DNA of 64,000 nt from Alternaria dauci (lineage: Eukaryota > Ascomycota > Dothideomycetes > Pleosporales > Pleosporaceae). The stretch is from positions 558,001 to 622,000 of the forward strand of contig NC_091279.1 in assembly GCF_042100115.1 (NCBI RefSeq), given 5' to 3'. This document shows, one piece after another, positions 1-11,681 of the stretch; positions within the stretch are counted from its first letter, which is position 1; each line of letters opens with the position of its first letter. The notes under the pieces are model-generated. The model was given only the letters and a program-made list of their open reading frames with translations, did not search any database and was not told the origin of the DNA. The translations under genes were made by a program, and so were the position numbers.

Positions 1-3000
1 TGCCTAGTCCACGCTCTTCCAAGCTCTCACATGAGACGATGCACACGACCTCATCCTCCACACACGCGGCGCCATCGAGCGCGCCCAACAATGTCGCCGA
101 TACCATTACACCAATAAACACGCCGCCCGAGACGCGCATATCTGTCTTCCCAGCCGACGGCGTGCTGGGCCAACGCTCCACCTACGATGCGCAGCTTGAT
201 CCCAAACTCGATAAACGGGCGAGAGCAAAAGGAACGGCGAAATATACCACAATACTGGATAAGGTACGTGATGGCTATACATACGTAGATGTGGTCGCCC
301 TGTGACGCTAAGGCTAACTTAACTTGTGTTACAGGGCGACCCATCTCCTCCTCCCGACCCGCGCCTGGCTATCGCTGGCTACACCACTGGCCACTATGTC
401 ATCAAGACTTCCTTCGTGGGAGCCCCCAAGTCAAAACTCCGGATAGCGCCATATGTCGCCAAGCCATACTCCTTCGACCAACGCATATCGTGCGGTCCAG
501 GACCCGCGACCCAAGTGGTCGTAACGGGATTTGATCCTTTGACACCAGATGCGCAATTACGTGGCTTCTTTTCCACGTACGGCGAAGTAGAGACTCTCCG
601 CAACCAAGTACACCCTGATAACGGCAGCCCACTTGGAATATGTCTGGTCAAGTATCGCGACACGCAACCTGCGCGCGGTGTGCCGGGCATCAAAGCCACG
701 ACTTCAGCAAAGCGGGCCGAACGAGAAGGCACGAACCAGCGCATTGCGCAACACACAATCAGGGTAAAATCTGATCGCGAGGGCCGGAGATGCCAGAAAC
801 TTGTGGATATGGCGGTGCAGCAAACCCGTAAAGAGGAGGAGAAGCAACGTGCCAAGTATGCTGCGAAGATTGCTAGCGCAGCAACACCGACTGCACCGGG
901 AACCTTCGACCTCCCGGCCAATGTGCCCAAAGGCCCGTCTGGGAAGGGCGCACGCCCACCAGTACCGATACCTCGAGAGCCTTTATCACGGAAGGCCGCA
1001 CTTTCTCACCTCATCGAACGCGAACCAATCAAGCCCACACTGAAACGGAAACCTTACATCTTTATCGCACACGCATACGTACCTGTCCTTAGTACGACTA
1101 TCGATCATCTCAAGAAGCGACTGAAGAACTTTCGGTGGGCTTCGGTGCGATGCGACCAGACGGGTTACTATGTAACCTTTGAAGAATCGAAGCGCGGTGA
1201 AGATGAGGCTGTTCGATGTTACACCGAATGTCACATGCAAGCTCTGTTCACATATGTTATGAACATGGAGTGCAACCAGTATGGAGATCCCAACTACGAG
1301 CGTAGTCCAAGCCCGGAGCGTGTAGTGGCAGACAAGAAGCGAAAGGCCATCGAGGAACGAATAGAACAGGAAGAAGCCGAGGACCTCGAGTGGGAAAAGA
1401 AGCAAAGGGCAGACTCGCTAGATCCTGTACGAGCCGCTCTGGATGTTCTGAAGCAGGAGCTTCAAGAAAAGCTTCTTGGAGACATCAAGACGAAATTAGC
1501 TGCACCCACTATACTTGAACTGCTGGATCCGGAGCTCCACGTGGAGAAGCGTCGCAAGTTCAATGTCCCGGCTCCGTCTCAGAAGGAAGAAATTGCGCGA
1601 CCACCCGCTCTTCTCGCGCCAGGGTTCGACGCTTTCGGAGCAGGTACTCCCAAGGGCCGCCATGGTGGTCTCGGTGGTCGCAATGCACGCAGGGGATTGG
1701 GTGCATTTGATCCCAGCACGAGACGTGGGAAGAAGCCTCCGAAGGTTGTCAATGCGTTCGCGGACGAACGAAGGAAAGCTTCTGCGCCCAAGCCTCGTGT
1801 CGCCCGTGGTCTGCATCGCCAGATGATTGAGATGTTCGAGCCCGAAGAGTCGGATGACGAGAGCCGTAGCCAGCTCACTCGGGGTACTGAAGAGCAGGAG
1901 AGCCGCCCGATCAGCCGCGCTCCTTCTACTGACATTGAGGAGGAAGTGGAAGAGTCATCGAGAGCCCATCGTGCTAAACGGCGCCGTCTCGAAACAGGAT
2001 GGGGCGAAGACAGTGATGAGGAGATGGATGATTCGCACGCAAGAAGTTTGCTTGCCCACTGCATCCACAAAGATCCCGAGAACATGGCGGAGAAAGAGCT
2101 GGAGCAGGTGCTTGCAATTCTTCCCCGCTCTTCACCTATCTGGAAGAAAGCAGAGAAGGCACTCAAAGGCTTCAGAAGGTTGCGGAAGATTGAGCAAGAG
2201 GCGGATGCAATCTTTGGCGTGGAAGCAAGCCCGGTTGACAAACTTGAGCCTGAAGTCATCATCACCCAAGATGATGAAGCTCTCAAGCCTATTGAGACCA
2301 CCGAACTGCCAGAGACGCTCATGTCACTCAAGAAGAAGGTTACCAAGCCCAAGAAGAAGACCAAAAAGCAACTTGAAGAGGAGGCCAAGGCTGCGAAGGC
2401 TGAAGTCACAGAGATCGAGGCGCCCGTGGAAGGAGAGATACCTGAAGCGAAGAAGGTCGAAGAGGTGATCGAAGAGGCTGTGGTCGAGGAGTCGACACCG
2501 GAAGACGACGGGCGCGCCTCTTCTGTACTCTGGGGTGTATCTTCTGGCGAGCCTCGTAAGACTGTTGAGGATGACCTCAGTGTTGTAATGGACATTGACG
2601 GTTGGCAACACATGCTCAAGGACGAGGAGGATCTACGTCACCTGAAGGCTGCCATGGAGTCCATCAGCGCCGCAAAGATTGGAGATGCACAGTCTTGGGC
2701 ATGGAAGCAGAAATCCATCAAGCACCTGAACCGCAACGGGGAGGAGGGCGTCTCGCGTACCGAAACGAAGATAGAGGGATACTATGTGCCCAACTCAACT
2801 GGCTCGGCCCGTACGGAAGGCGTCAAGAAGATTCGCGAGTCTGAAAAGTCCAAATACCTACCTCATCGTATCCGCGTCCAGAAGGAGCGCGAGGAGCGTC
2901 AGCGCCGTGCTAAGCAAGAAGAGCGAAGCGTCGTCTCCGTCGAAGGATTCAAGTTCCAGACCAGCTCCAACAAGACGTCAACTGCCAACTCGCGTGCCAA

Positions 3001-3600
3001 CCGCGCCAACAACCGCCGCATGGTCAACGATATCAACATCTCCAAGAACATGTCTGGCGCGGAAGGTGATGCCCTCCGCTTCAACCAACTCAAGAAGCGC
3101 AAGAAGCTCGTCAAATTCGACCGATCTGCCATCCACAACTGGGGCCTCTACGCCCAAGAGCCCATCGCTGTCAATGACATGATTATCGAGTACGTCGGTG
3201 AAAAGGTCCGCCAGCGGGTTGCCGATCTCAGGGAAGCCAAGTACGACATGCAAGGTGTTGGATCAAGTTATCTGTTCCGTATTGATGAAGATACTGTTAT
3301 TGATGCGACCAAGATGGGTGGCATTGCAAGATTCATCAATCATTCTTGCACGCCCAATTGCACAGCCAAAATTATTCGCGTAGATAATACGAAGCGTATC
3401 GTCATCTACGCGTTGCGGGATATCAACTCTGGTAGGTTCATCTTCTTTTCCCTATGGATAATAGAGCATATTGGACATTTGCTAACGACGATACAGATGA
3501 GGAACTCACCTACGATTACAAATTCGAGCGTGAGATGGACGCTACTGATCGTATTCCTTGTCTTTGTGGCTCAATCGGCTGCAAGGGCTTCCTCAACTAG
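1..3600 (+). CDS. SET1: SET1 histone H3 lysine-4 methyltransferase (5' partial)
   Basis: Catalytic subunit of the COMPASS complex, which methylates H3K4 in the nucleus. Exons run to 263, then 335-3431 and 3497-3600 (introns 264-334 and 3432-3496, both GT-AG). Numbering from the Met at 39, an RRM-like domain lies near residues 137-215. A long acidic/basic middle region follows, then an N-SET region, then the SET domain from about 998. The SET domain carries the FINHSC-PNC cofactor/substrate motif. The last exon restores the post-SET CxCx4C zinc motif and ends at the stop 3598-3600. The frame is open upstream of codon 39 to the window edge ([12 protein letters not shown] precedes Met39), so the true start is probably outside the window. 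From Met39 the protein is 1141 residues. The family assignment is secure; the start is not. Confidence 0.95.
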
Positions 3601-5295
3601 CACCCTTTTCACCTGGCTTCAACTCTGCCTCGGCTTCTATCGCATGCTCCTTCGCGCTGCCTTTTTCAACATCACACTTTTACAGCGCTGCTTTGTTGCT
3701 TCCTTTTTGTTTCAACACCTACACTGACGCGGGGGGGAAAAGTGGACTCCTTGCCACCGATTTGGATCCAGGGCGGAAACGAACACTGCATTGCATGGCG
3801 TTTTGAACAGTACTGCTACATTCTTCATTCACATCACTTTAGTGCCCCCCTGCTTACACTTCAAGTGGAGCGCCTTGTGTACCTTTTTTTTTTTCATAGC
3901 ACAGGAAAACGGGGTGTGTGGCGATGGCTTCGTCGGTCACGTCTTTGGCATTGTATCTGGTGTTTAGTCTTCTTTCTCTTTTTTTACTTCAAAATCACCA
4001 TCTGTACTATTTTAAACATCTTCCACGAAGAAGAGCCTCAAGAGGTAGAATAGCGGCAAAAATTATGGTGCTCCATGGGTTGGTATGGGAGCACTTTTTG
4101 GGGGGGGGGCTGCTTTACCGTACCTCGTTAGCTATAATCAGTTCGCAATGGGACAGAATGAGAAGACTAGTTTGTGTGAGCATCCATTCTTGTGTCGTGA
4201 TTGTTCACTTGGTGCATCGGTGCTGTCCCTTGTATGTTCTGCCATGTATTGTGTCGGCATTTGTTCGATAGTTTTCTACATGTCCTCGAAGATCACGCAG
4301 TCGACTGGGCAGTGATGTGTCGCAGACATATCTAACACATTTCTACTGTCTCCCTGTCTGCCCATACCCGGCGTTTGGCTGACTACAGCGAGATTTAGTT
4401 GAGCTACGAAGTGCAAGGTTCTTCGAGCAAACTACTCCAAGAGACTGTTGCGAACCCGGCGGCTTAGTAGCAAAGGCGGAGTCTTGGGGTCCTGGAAGAT
4501 GGGTTGACCTTTAAGGTATCATGTTAGATGTCTGTATCCCGGTTGTTTGACTGATGGCTTACATGAAAGTGGTCTCAGGGATTTTATATCGATAGTCGTA
4601 CGCATCGTTCGGGCCTGGAAGTGAGAAGTCGTGCCTGACAATGCATATATCACAATCCTGTTATCTTGCGTTACGATCCGACGTGCCATCCAGGAGGTAG
4701 TCCGGCGATTAGAGGGGAAGTTGTAGTGGTGTCAGGATATGGACCGGAGCTGATGTGGTGGCTGTGGCATGGGTCAGATCCACGAGCTGAGACAAATGAA
4801 GATAGAGGACTTGCTTTGATTCTTCAGGCAGTGTGTCGTGATTGCAGTTTGTGAAGGTGTCGTGGCCAGGGGCAGACTGCATCCAGAAGTGTCCAGAGAC
4901 GCTGGATATGTGACCAGAAACCCTGCACCTAGACTGAGTATTAGTACCTGCATACTAATTATACTTTGATGAAGGGTATCCAGGTACATCTAAAGTCCAA
5001 AGTCTAGAGACCGCGAGAGTAGAGGCGCATTTCGGTGGACTCTTCCCTTTCTAAACTTGGTCTTTCCACTTGTCTTTGCTGGTAAGTCCAGTGGCCCTGC
5101 TTTTACGGGAGTCCTTTTCAATAACAGTGCCGTCTTATGAATCTGGACCACATCTCTTCTTTATGTTTAGCGCAGCTCTTAGATTGTGGTCGGCCTTGCA
5201 TGTTCCATCTCAGGTAGCCAGGTCAAGATCCTCTTTGTTGGTGCTGGGTCTGATTCTCGCTGCATGCAATTTCAACGAACAAAAAGACTGTATAC
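3601..5295. other. Intergenic region between convergent genes
   Basis: About 1.7 kb between the 3' ends of SET1 and the Zn2Cys6 factor. It contains homopolymer T and G runs near 3730-4110 and only short unsupported ORFs. No tRNA or repeat was recognised. Both 3' UTRs should lie here. Confidence 0.6.
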
Positions 5296-6824
5296 TTACA
5301 GTGGATCCGTTACTTCTTCCATCTTCTGTCCTTTCAATATTTCCAGAATGACGGCTGCCTCCTTGATGACGAAGTGATCGGCAATGTGTCGTAGCTGCTT
5401 GATACTCCATTCAACTGCAGCTTGTGGACAACTTTTCGACCAAGCGACGACGTATAGACTAAAGATCATTATATAGACATCCATAATGTGCGGCATACTG
5501 TGTATGTGTTGCTTGCCTACGCTCTCACTAGGCAGCTTGTCTTTTGCAACCAATTCGCAGTCTGTCATTTGTGGGACTGATGCGACGATTTCTTGGACCA
5601 AGTTCAAGAGGGCGGTCCTCGAGCGTTCAGACTGGTCGTCCATTTTGGGATCGGAGCTTACGGCGCAGGACGCGATGATCTCCTCACAGAGAAGCATGCG
5701 TGCTATTCGAAGGACATTCCACATCTGTGTAACCATGCGATCCGGGTAGATGTCGTAAACAAGTGGGAACCCGTCCGGTACCAGCCTTGTTCCGTCAGAC
5801 GCACTTAAGTCTCTGCGCTCATATTTCCAAACCGGGCTTGCCTCGAGCGCAATGAGCTCGAGCTCTCGATCAAGATATGCGCTTTTGTCTATTCTTTCTT
5901 CCGTCGTCATGCATCCTCTTCGCATCTCCGCAGCTAAGTCGGTGACTTGGAGCATCAGCCCACTCAGTTTCCACTTTGGGAAGTCGGTATTCACAAAGTG
6001 CGCTGCATGTAATCGTATCTCTCGTATGACATCGTCCACTGCTCGGCCGGTGCTCAGTGATGATACAGTCGCATTCAAGGAGAGACCCATCAATGCTCTC
6101 ATTTCCGAGCCTTCCTTGAATGACTCTACGCCCCGTAGTTTTACCAATGCGAGGGCGCCTTCGATGTGGGCGTGCCGCGATGTATTAATCTCCGAAGCTG
6201 ACTTTGTAATCTTCTCGAAGAGATCCAGCAACAGTGCACCTTCAAACGTCGAGGTAGCTCTTGCTGTTACAGGGTCTTGCAGCGCCATGTTGATTTTCCG
6301 CAGTGCCTCACAGTATTTCTTGCGTCCAAGATCTTTCGCTGTCTGCGATGAAACTTGGTGAGAAAGAAAAGCAAGACTGACTGCTTCGATGCTAAGGAGG
6401 ACATGCTTGGGCGCATGAGCAGAGTCTAGGTATTTGTGTAAAAAGTCCCATGTCCGACTGAAATCAGACACATAGTGTGTAAAGAACATATCTCGACCCA
6501 TGATGAGGAGATCCTGGGGTAGATGACAAACTTTAAGCTTGAGCTTGATTCCTGATTCACCGGCACCTGGTCGCTTTCTACAGGGCTTCACATCTGCCAG
6601 GACTTTTGTCCGTACAAATTCGGTTTGGTCGCTAATCCGAATGTTGGTTGTATCACGATAGCCGGTACATGTTGCTCCTGCTCTAGCACAAGAGCTGCAA
6701 GTAGGCCGTTGCTGATCACACTAGAACAGTTAGTATCGCATCTATACGGCGAATCCGAACATACCCGTAGTCTGCGCCCCCTGCACCTTTCGCAAGCCTT
6801 GGATGGTTTGCCCCGATACACCAT
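5296..6824 (-). CDS. Zn2Cys6 fungal transcription factor
   Basis: Nuclear DNA-binding regulator with an N-terminal binuclear zinc cluster. Exon 1 is 6765-6824 and exon 2 is 5296-6720; the intron 6721-6764 is 44 bp with a GTATGT donor and TAG acceptor. The intron interrupts the zinc cluster just before its third cysteine. After splicing, six cysteines at residues 11, 14, 21, 28, 31 and 38 give C-x2-C-x6-C-x6-C-x2-C-x6-C exactly. The rest of the 494-residue protein is helical and resembles the divergent regulatory halves of this family. Target genes cannot be read from sequence. A GTAAGT sits at the very end of the coding region, so a further small 3' exon is conceivable. Confidence 0.85.
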
Positions 6825-7485
6825 TGTATTATTTCCAGCGCAGGTTACTCTGACAGGCTTTGGTACTACCTGTCATCAAATAATACAAATACAGCGACGC
6901 CGAAAGGTTTTCCTATTGGGGAATTTGAGTGTTTCAGGGAGATGAGAATGGTTGCTTGCTGAGTAGGACTGCAGCGTATAGATGATCGAAGCGTGCCCTT
7001 CGTGCTAGTCCCAAGGAGGAATGCATTTCGTGCTGCGTTGGTTAGCGTAGAGTAAGTAAGAGAGATCACTGTCAGCCAGTCGCGTAGTGAGTAGATAGAA
7101 AATATCGGGGTTCGGTCTAGCGTCTGACAGTCTAGACTCACTGACAAACAGCGCAACTGCATAATCTGGCAATCTTGCATCCAGTAGAGATGCGCATATG
7201 GACTTTGTGGGTTACACGACCAGACTTCGCATATCGCAGCTGTCGGTGCCTTTAGCGATATGCATTGAATGCATGAGAGGGGAGTGAAGATGACTGGAAA
7301 AGCATTATGCTACCCACCAATAAGACTCTTGTCGCGACTTCCGTCTTCAGAAAGCGCTCATGACGTACCTACAAAATGCGTCGCGAGCAGTCACAAAGAC
7401 CATCTGGGTCGAATGCAATGGTAAAGCGAAATTGAAACATGCATTCATTGCACGAAATTGGTCTAGGTTTGAATCAACAAGAAGC
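6825..7485. other. Intergenic region, no gene seen
   Basis: Upstream region of the Zn2Cys6 factor and downstream region of the ERD1-like gene. Only short ORFs without family features or composition support. Confidence 0.5.
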
Positions 7486-8783
7486 CTAATCGCTATCATC
7501 ATATTTGCCTCCAACATCACCCAGGAGTATATCGTCGGGCGCCGGGCCCCTGTGGTTCCTCACCCATTCTGTCTCCACGCGGAAGAATATCCATATCCAT
7601 CTTCGCAACACCTCGAGAACCTCCATCGTAAAGATGCCTCCTTCTAGGTCGTTGAAATGATCTAGATGCACGCTGAGTTTCAAACTCCATGTGCACCTTA
7701 GCATCGCATCCACGGCGATGGCTGCATAGTAGAACTCCTTGGCATGGAACCAGCGATGCCGTCTTAAGCCCCATGGATATTCGGGACTCTCCCGAGCACG
7801 GGCATTGGAGAACAGAGTAAGGTCCCAATCTTTGGCCACGTCCCAGTAGAACGAGTAGCCGGAATTTATCACGACTGCAACCAGCCACATACGGAACAGG
7901 GTCGCTTCCGAGACGCCAAAGCGTGAAGGATCGGGCGAGCGTTGCAGAGCGCTCAGAATGACAACGGGGAACGCAGTCGAGTACTTTAGTGCGTTGGCAA
8001 GATGCTGGCCACCCCATCCCGTCGCCGGACTAATCTGACCAGTCTGCTTGTTCGCTTTCTGAACGCGATAGTACTCGGTGATACATTGCCGGAGGCGGAT
8101 CATCGAGGGTATAGAGATGATGAAGGGAACCCAGAAAGCTCCACCGCAATTCCTGTTTGGAGGCCCCGTCGAACTGTGCGAAGACGAGAAGAACATGCAT
8201 AGCGAGACGAAAAGGTCTCCTAGCACTTTTGCATAACTCGTCAACGCATCAGCGAGCAATATGTCCCCAAACTTTCCATCATGCGCTTCTGCGATGCCGC
8301 CAATAGAAATGCGCTTCAGTGTCGCCAGTGTACGAGACCGCCCATTGCGACTAACAAATGGCAGCGGTACTACAAAACCAATGACCAGTACTAGGAGGTA
8401 TAGATTTGGCAGGATTTCCCAGCCTGCAATGTCTTTGGGGCTGCCATGTGTGAGGGTCCAGAAGAGCAACAGCGAGAGGGCGAGCGGGATGGAGAGGAAA
8501 GTCGCGATACGGTAGCAAGAGAGGTGGTGCGGTATGTGGCGGGGTGAGGTACGGCCCGGGTAGCGGATCAGACTTGGGACGTCTATCTTTATGAGGGTGA
8601 GGTAGTGGAGGTTGAGGCCCCATGCCCATATGCCTATGCATACATTTGTTAGCCCGCGAAAGCAATTACTAGTAGAGGGGAGATTTGCGTACCGAGGACA
8701 ATGATAAGCGCGACGCGATACGGCAGAGGAAGTACGCGGCTGAAGCCATCGATTTTTGGCTCGACGGCAGGATCACCGTCCAT
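7486..8783 (-). CDS. ERD1: EXS-domain membrane protein, ERD1-like
   Basis: Multi-spanning Golgi membrane protein of the ERD1/XPR1 (EXS) family. In yeast Erd1 is needed for retention of ER lumenal proteins and for Golgi glycosylation and phosphate recycling. Exons are 8693-8783 and 7486-8633; the 59-bp intron (GTACGC...TAG) joins VLPLPYRVALIIVLG to IWAWGLNLHYL. The 412-residue product has hydrophobic segments near the N-terminus and around residues 75-115. It also has the C-terminal EXS signature, including GYSFYWDVAKDWDL and WFHAKEFYYAAI. It lacks the N-terminal SPX domain of XPR1, which fits ERD1 rather than a phosphate exporter. The start was chosen as the only ATG in frame with the short first exon. 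Confidence 0.82.
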
Positions 8784-9416
8784 TTCTCGAATGCGCGGCA
8801 GGTTCCGCAACGGTCGCTGTGTCCCAGCCTGTTCTTTGCCGTATAATCATGAAGCTCTCGATACAAGCCACGCCCCCAATCGATCCCTCTCTTCCCAAGT
8901 AGCCTGGGTCGTGTTGGCGCAGGGGGTAAACAGATGTCGCGGTGGTAGCGTGTCCACTTCCCCGAGTCGACGGCGCCAACCAGACTAGCAGCAATTTCAC
9001 AAGCCACACGTCGAAGAGCGGCCGTTGCGTTACGTCAGCCTTGGCTTCAGCCTCACGCGAGCTAGCTGCATCGTGCCTGGGTGGGTGGGTAATTGGTTTG
9101 TGCGATGACCGCGGGGGCTTTGCCTAAAGCACAAGGCCATGACGCGATCATCGCGACGACAAAGTGACGCCTCTCTGATAGCTCTCCGCCGCGCGCCATT
9201 GGGTACCCGACGTGCAGAGGGAAAACAACGCCCAGATCTCTAGACTCATTGCACTACTTGCTTCTTCCCCATAGGCCAGGTTCCCTTGACAGTCCCTACT
9301 TGTTGCGTCACTCCGCTTCGCACAAACATAAACCACTTCCACACCTTCACCTCGCCTCCCGCCTTCAATCTCGTCTTTCCACAGCCCCAATCGACGAAGA
9401 AAGACACGGCGCAATC
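8784..9416. other. Divergent promoter region
   Basis: Lies between the ERD1-like gene (minus) and the small membrane protein gene (plus). Pyrimidine-rich stretch before 9417. No additional gene is supported. Confidence 0.5.
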
Positions 9417-9883
9417 ATGTCGCCTCTCTCCGTTCCCAAGATATTCATGGCTGGCGGTGCCGTCGGCTTCGGCTACTACCTCTTCATGCGCCAATACTGG
9501 TTCCCCAACCCATACAAGACACAGGGCGTCCAGAACATTGAGGACCGCTTCTCAGCTGGTGGCGGCCACCCTACACACACACCTGCTGGAGGTACCCAGC
9601 GCGGTACGGGTACAATGAGCTCCCCCAGACTTGAAAACCTGGAAGTACATAGAACAGAGTTTACTAACGTTCATCTGTAGGCTCTGCGACTGCGAATGAG
9701 GGAAGGCACGACGGACCAAGCAAGGGACCCGACTCAGAGTACTTCAAGAAGAACATTAGCGACCAACAGAGCGAGGTACGTGGAATTACTGGTTTGGAGA
9801 TTCGCATTTGTGCTGACACATGATAGCCTGTCTGGCCGGACAAATTCTACGAGACACAATACAAGAACCCCAAGGGTAAATGA
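9417..9883 (+). CDS. Small conserved-looking membrane protein, function unknown
   Basis: Three-exon gene: 9417-9603 (or -9609), 9681-9775 and 9827-9883. The second intron, 9776-9826 (GTACGT...TAG), is clear. The first has two possible donors six bases apart (gtacgg and gtacaa), giving 112 or 114 residues. The N-terminus has one hydrophobic segment (KIFMAGGAVGFGYYLFM) followed by YWFPNPYKTQGVQNIEDRF. The C-terminus is charged and ends QYKNPKGK. The layout resembles small fungal mitochondrial or ER single-pass proteins, but I do not recognise the family. Splicing restores one continuous frame from ATG to TGA, which is the main evidence that it is a gene. Confidence 0.72.
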
Positions 9884-10288
9884 GCGTCTCCAGTCGATCG
9901 AGCGAACACACAAAAGCATGGCAATGTATAGCCAAGGGGCAGCGGGCATTTGATGCATACCATCATTGGCGTTTGGCAGAGGAGCGATGCACGATTGCAT
10001 TCTGTAAATTTTAAAATCCTTATTGCTGCCAGTTGGGCGCTAGAGGTATCTAACAATAATCGAGACATTATACTATCAGACACCCAAGACCTATCTGATG
10101 GCGTCCAATCCCATTCACCTTCCAGTGCTAATTACTGTTTGGCAATCGCACAACACCACACGGCAATACGACGACCCGAGACGTCCCAACAAATGCGCAT
10201 TGTAATGCAAGGGTTAACCATGAATATTATCTAGATAAGCGAGAAAACCGCAAAAACGCCAATATCTATACCTGTACAATCACCGATT
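9884..10288. other. 3' region between convergent genes
   Basis: No gene or RNA recognised in this 405-bp stretch. Confidence 0.5.
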
Positions 10289-11293
10289 CTACATCTTTGC
10301 GTTTCCCGTACTCCTCGCCGCCGTATTCCTACTAACATCGACCACGAGTGCCACATGATGGCTCAAAGCCACCAGATCGCCTGCATCATCATGTACAAAC
10401 ACTTCCAAGTCCATCCTGCCATTCACCACCTTCTTCATCTCAACTCTGACCTGCAGCCATTTGACTCCTTCCGGTGGCAGCGATTTCTTAACGTCCAGGT
10501 TCAGCAGCAGCGTCGGGTACCAAAAAGGTCCCTCGTCCTTCTTTCTGTACCACTCAACCATCAGCGGAAATATGTCTGCGGCGAATGCGATCGATGAATT
10601 GGTAAAGTTTTTCCCATCGGAGAAGCACATCCATTGATCGGAAAGATACGATGGCTTTCTGTCTCCTCGGCGAAAGTAGAAATCAGCTCTTTTCGTCGCC
10701 TTTCTGAAGCCGGAGTTTGGCAATTCTGCTTTGTACCAATTCGGGTCTTGGTCATTCTCTAGCTTCGAAAAGTCTACCGATGCAATGGGTGGCGAGATCC
10801 GGTATCCGGTATCGTGAGTAAAGCCCGTTTCCGTGTCCAGGTTGGAGTTTGTAACGTACGCGACGACTTCTGTCCGCCCGTCTTGCTCCATGGTCACATG
10901 CACAGTAGATGTTTGTCGGCCGAGCTTCACATCTTCGACTTTGTATGTGGCAGGTCCGGTTTGCGTCCGTCGCAGGAACTCGACATGGAGGGTTATCGTG
11001 TGTGGCTGGTTCTGTTCTGCCAAAGTTGTGTTGAAATGTGTCTTGACTACTTCCAGTATGCTGTGAAAACGATTCTGGTCAGTGTAACCCCTGATGCAGA
11101 GTGCGCTGATGCCTACCATCCAGTGACATAACCACCGTTGGGAACTGTTGCCGTTAGCCTGTGTGTACGACGTTATGTATGCTGCCGCCAGGTCTGACAT
11201 ACCGGTTCCAATGCACCAATCATCTTGTAAGTTGCACGAGTACGTGTTGGAAGAGAGTTTCTCCACTGCGGTAGCTTGTTCCCAGCCCGTCAT
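10289..11293 (-). CDS. Thioesterase-like (hot-dog fold) protein
   Basis: Predicted acyl-CoA thioesterase-like protein with tandem hot-dog modules. Exons are 11203-11293, 11117-11144 (only 28 nt) and 10289-11060. The introns 11145-11202 and 11061-11116 both have good GT-AG ends. Splicing the micro-exon creates VPNGGYVTGCILEVVKTHF, the characteristic N-terminal hot-dog helix motif of this superfamily; the unspliced frame destroys it. The spliced protein has 296 residues. The C-terminal half (FAADIFPLMVEWY...LDLEVF-like pattern) is the second hot-dog. The substrate is unknown. It is divergent to the acyl-CoA ligase gene 388 bp away, so the two could share acyl-CoA metabolism and a promoter; that is inference. 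Confidence 0.82.
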   Translation of the reverse strand: MTGWEQATAVEKLSSNTYSCNLQDDWCIGTGMSDLAAAYITSYTQANGNSSQRWLCHWMVGISALCIRGYTDQNRFHSILEVVKTHFNTTLAEQNQPHTITLHVEFLRRTQTGPATYKVEDVKLGRQTSTVHVTMEQDGRTEVVAYVTNSNLDTETGFTHDTGYRISPPIASVDFSKLENDQDPNWYKAELPNSGFRKATKRADFYFRRGDRKPSYLSDQWMCFSDGKNFTNSSIAFAADIFPLMVEWYRKKDEGPFWYPTLLLNLDVKKSLPPEGVKWLQVRVEMKKVVNGRMDLEVFVHDDAGDLVALSHHVALVVDVSRNTAARSTGNAKM

Positions 11294-11681
11294 CTTCAGC
11301 AGGCGAACGTTGCAGGACCAAGAAGTAAATGGAGAACGCCAAAAGGTCTATATGGCCAAACGGTTAGAGGTCGCGAGTGTCGCGAATGTCGCAATACCAG
11401 GGACCTCGGTAGGCCATCTGCAGCTATCGCGCCGCTAATGCCGCAAACGGAAAGAACCTCGGTCACGCTTCCCCAAGATGTGTGGAGTTACCCCGGCCGC
11501 CTAATCGTCACCAGCCGCTCCAATGCGCGGCGTCTGCCCTCGGCAATCCGCTGCCAGCAAGAGCGCGCCTGACTATGTCCGTCTTCTTGTTCTGGCATCC
11601 TTCTGCTTCCAATCCACTCTTCCATAGGATCTCTTGGCTGGATATTAACACAGATCACCACGTCTATCATCAACCACCAAG
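11294..11681. promoter_or_regulatory. Shared divergent promoter region
   Basis: Separates the start codons of the thioesterase-like gene (minus) and the acyl-CoA ligase gene (plus). No specific binding site can be claimed. Confidence 0.4.

Noticed and set aside
1579..2619. 346-codon minus-strand ORF inside SET1
   Set aside because: Ser-rich antisense shadow of Glu/Lys/Arg-rich coding sequence.
3918..4315. Short hydrophobic ORFs after SET1
   Set aside because: Low-complexity T-rich sequence yields Leu/Phe-rich products by chance; no splice or family support.
10814..11131. Plus-strand ORF inside the thioesterase-like gene
   Set aside because: Antisense shadow of a gene with clear family motifs.
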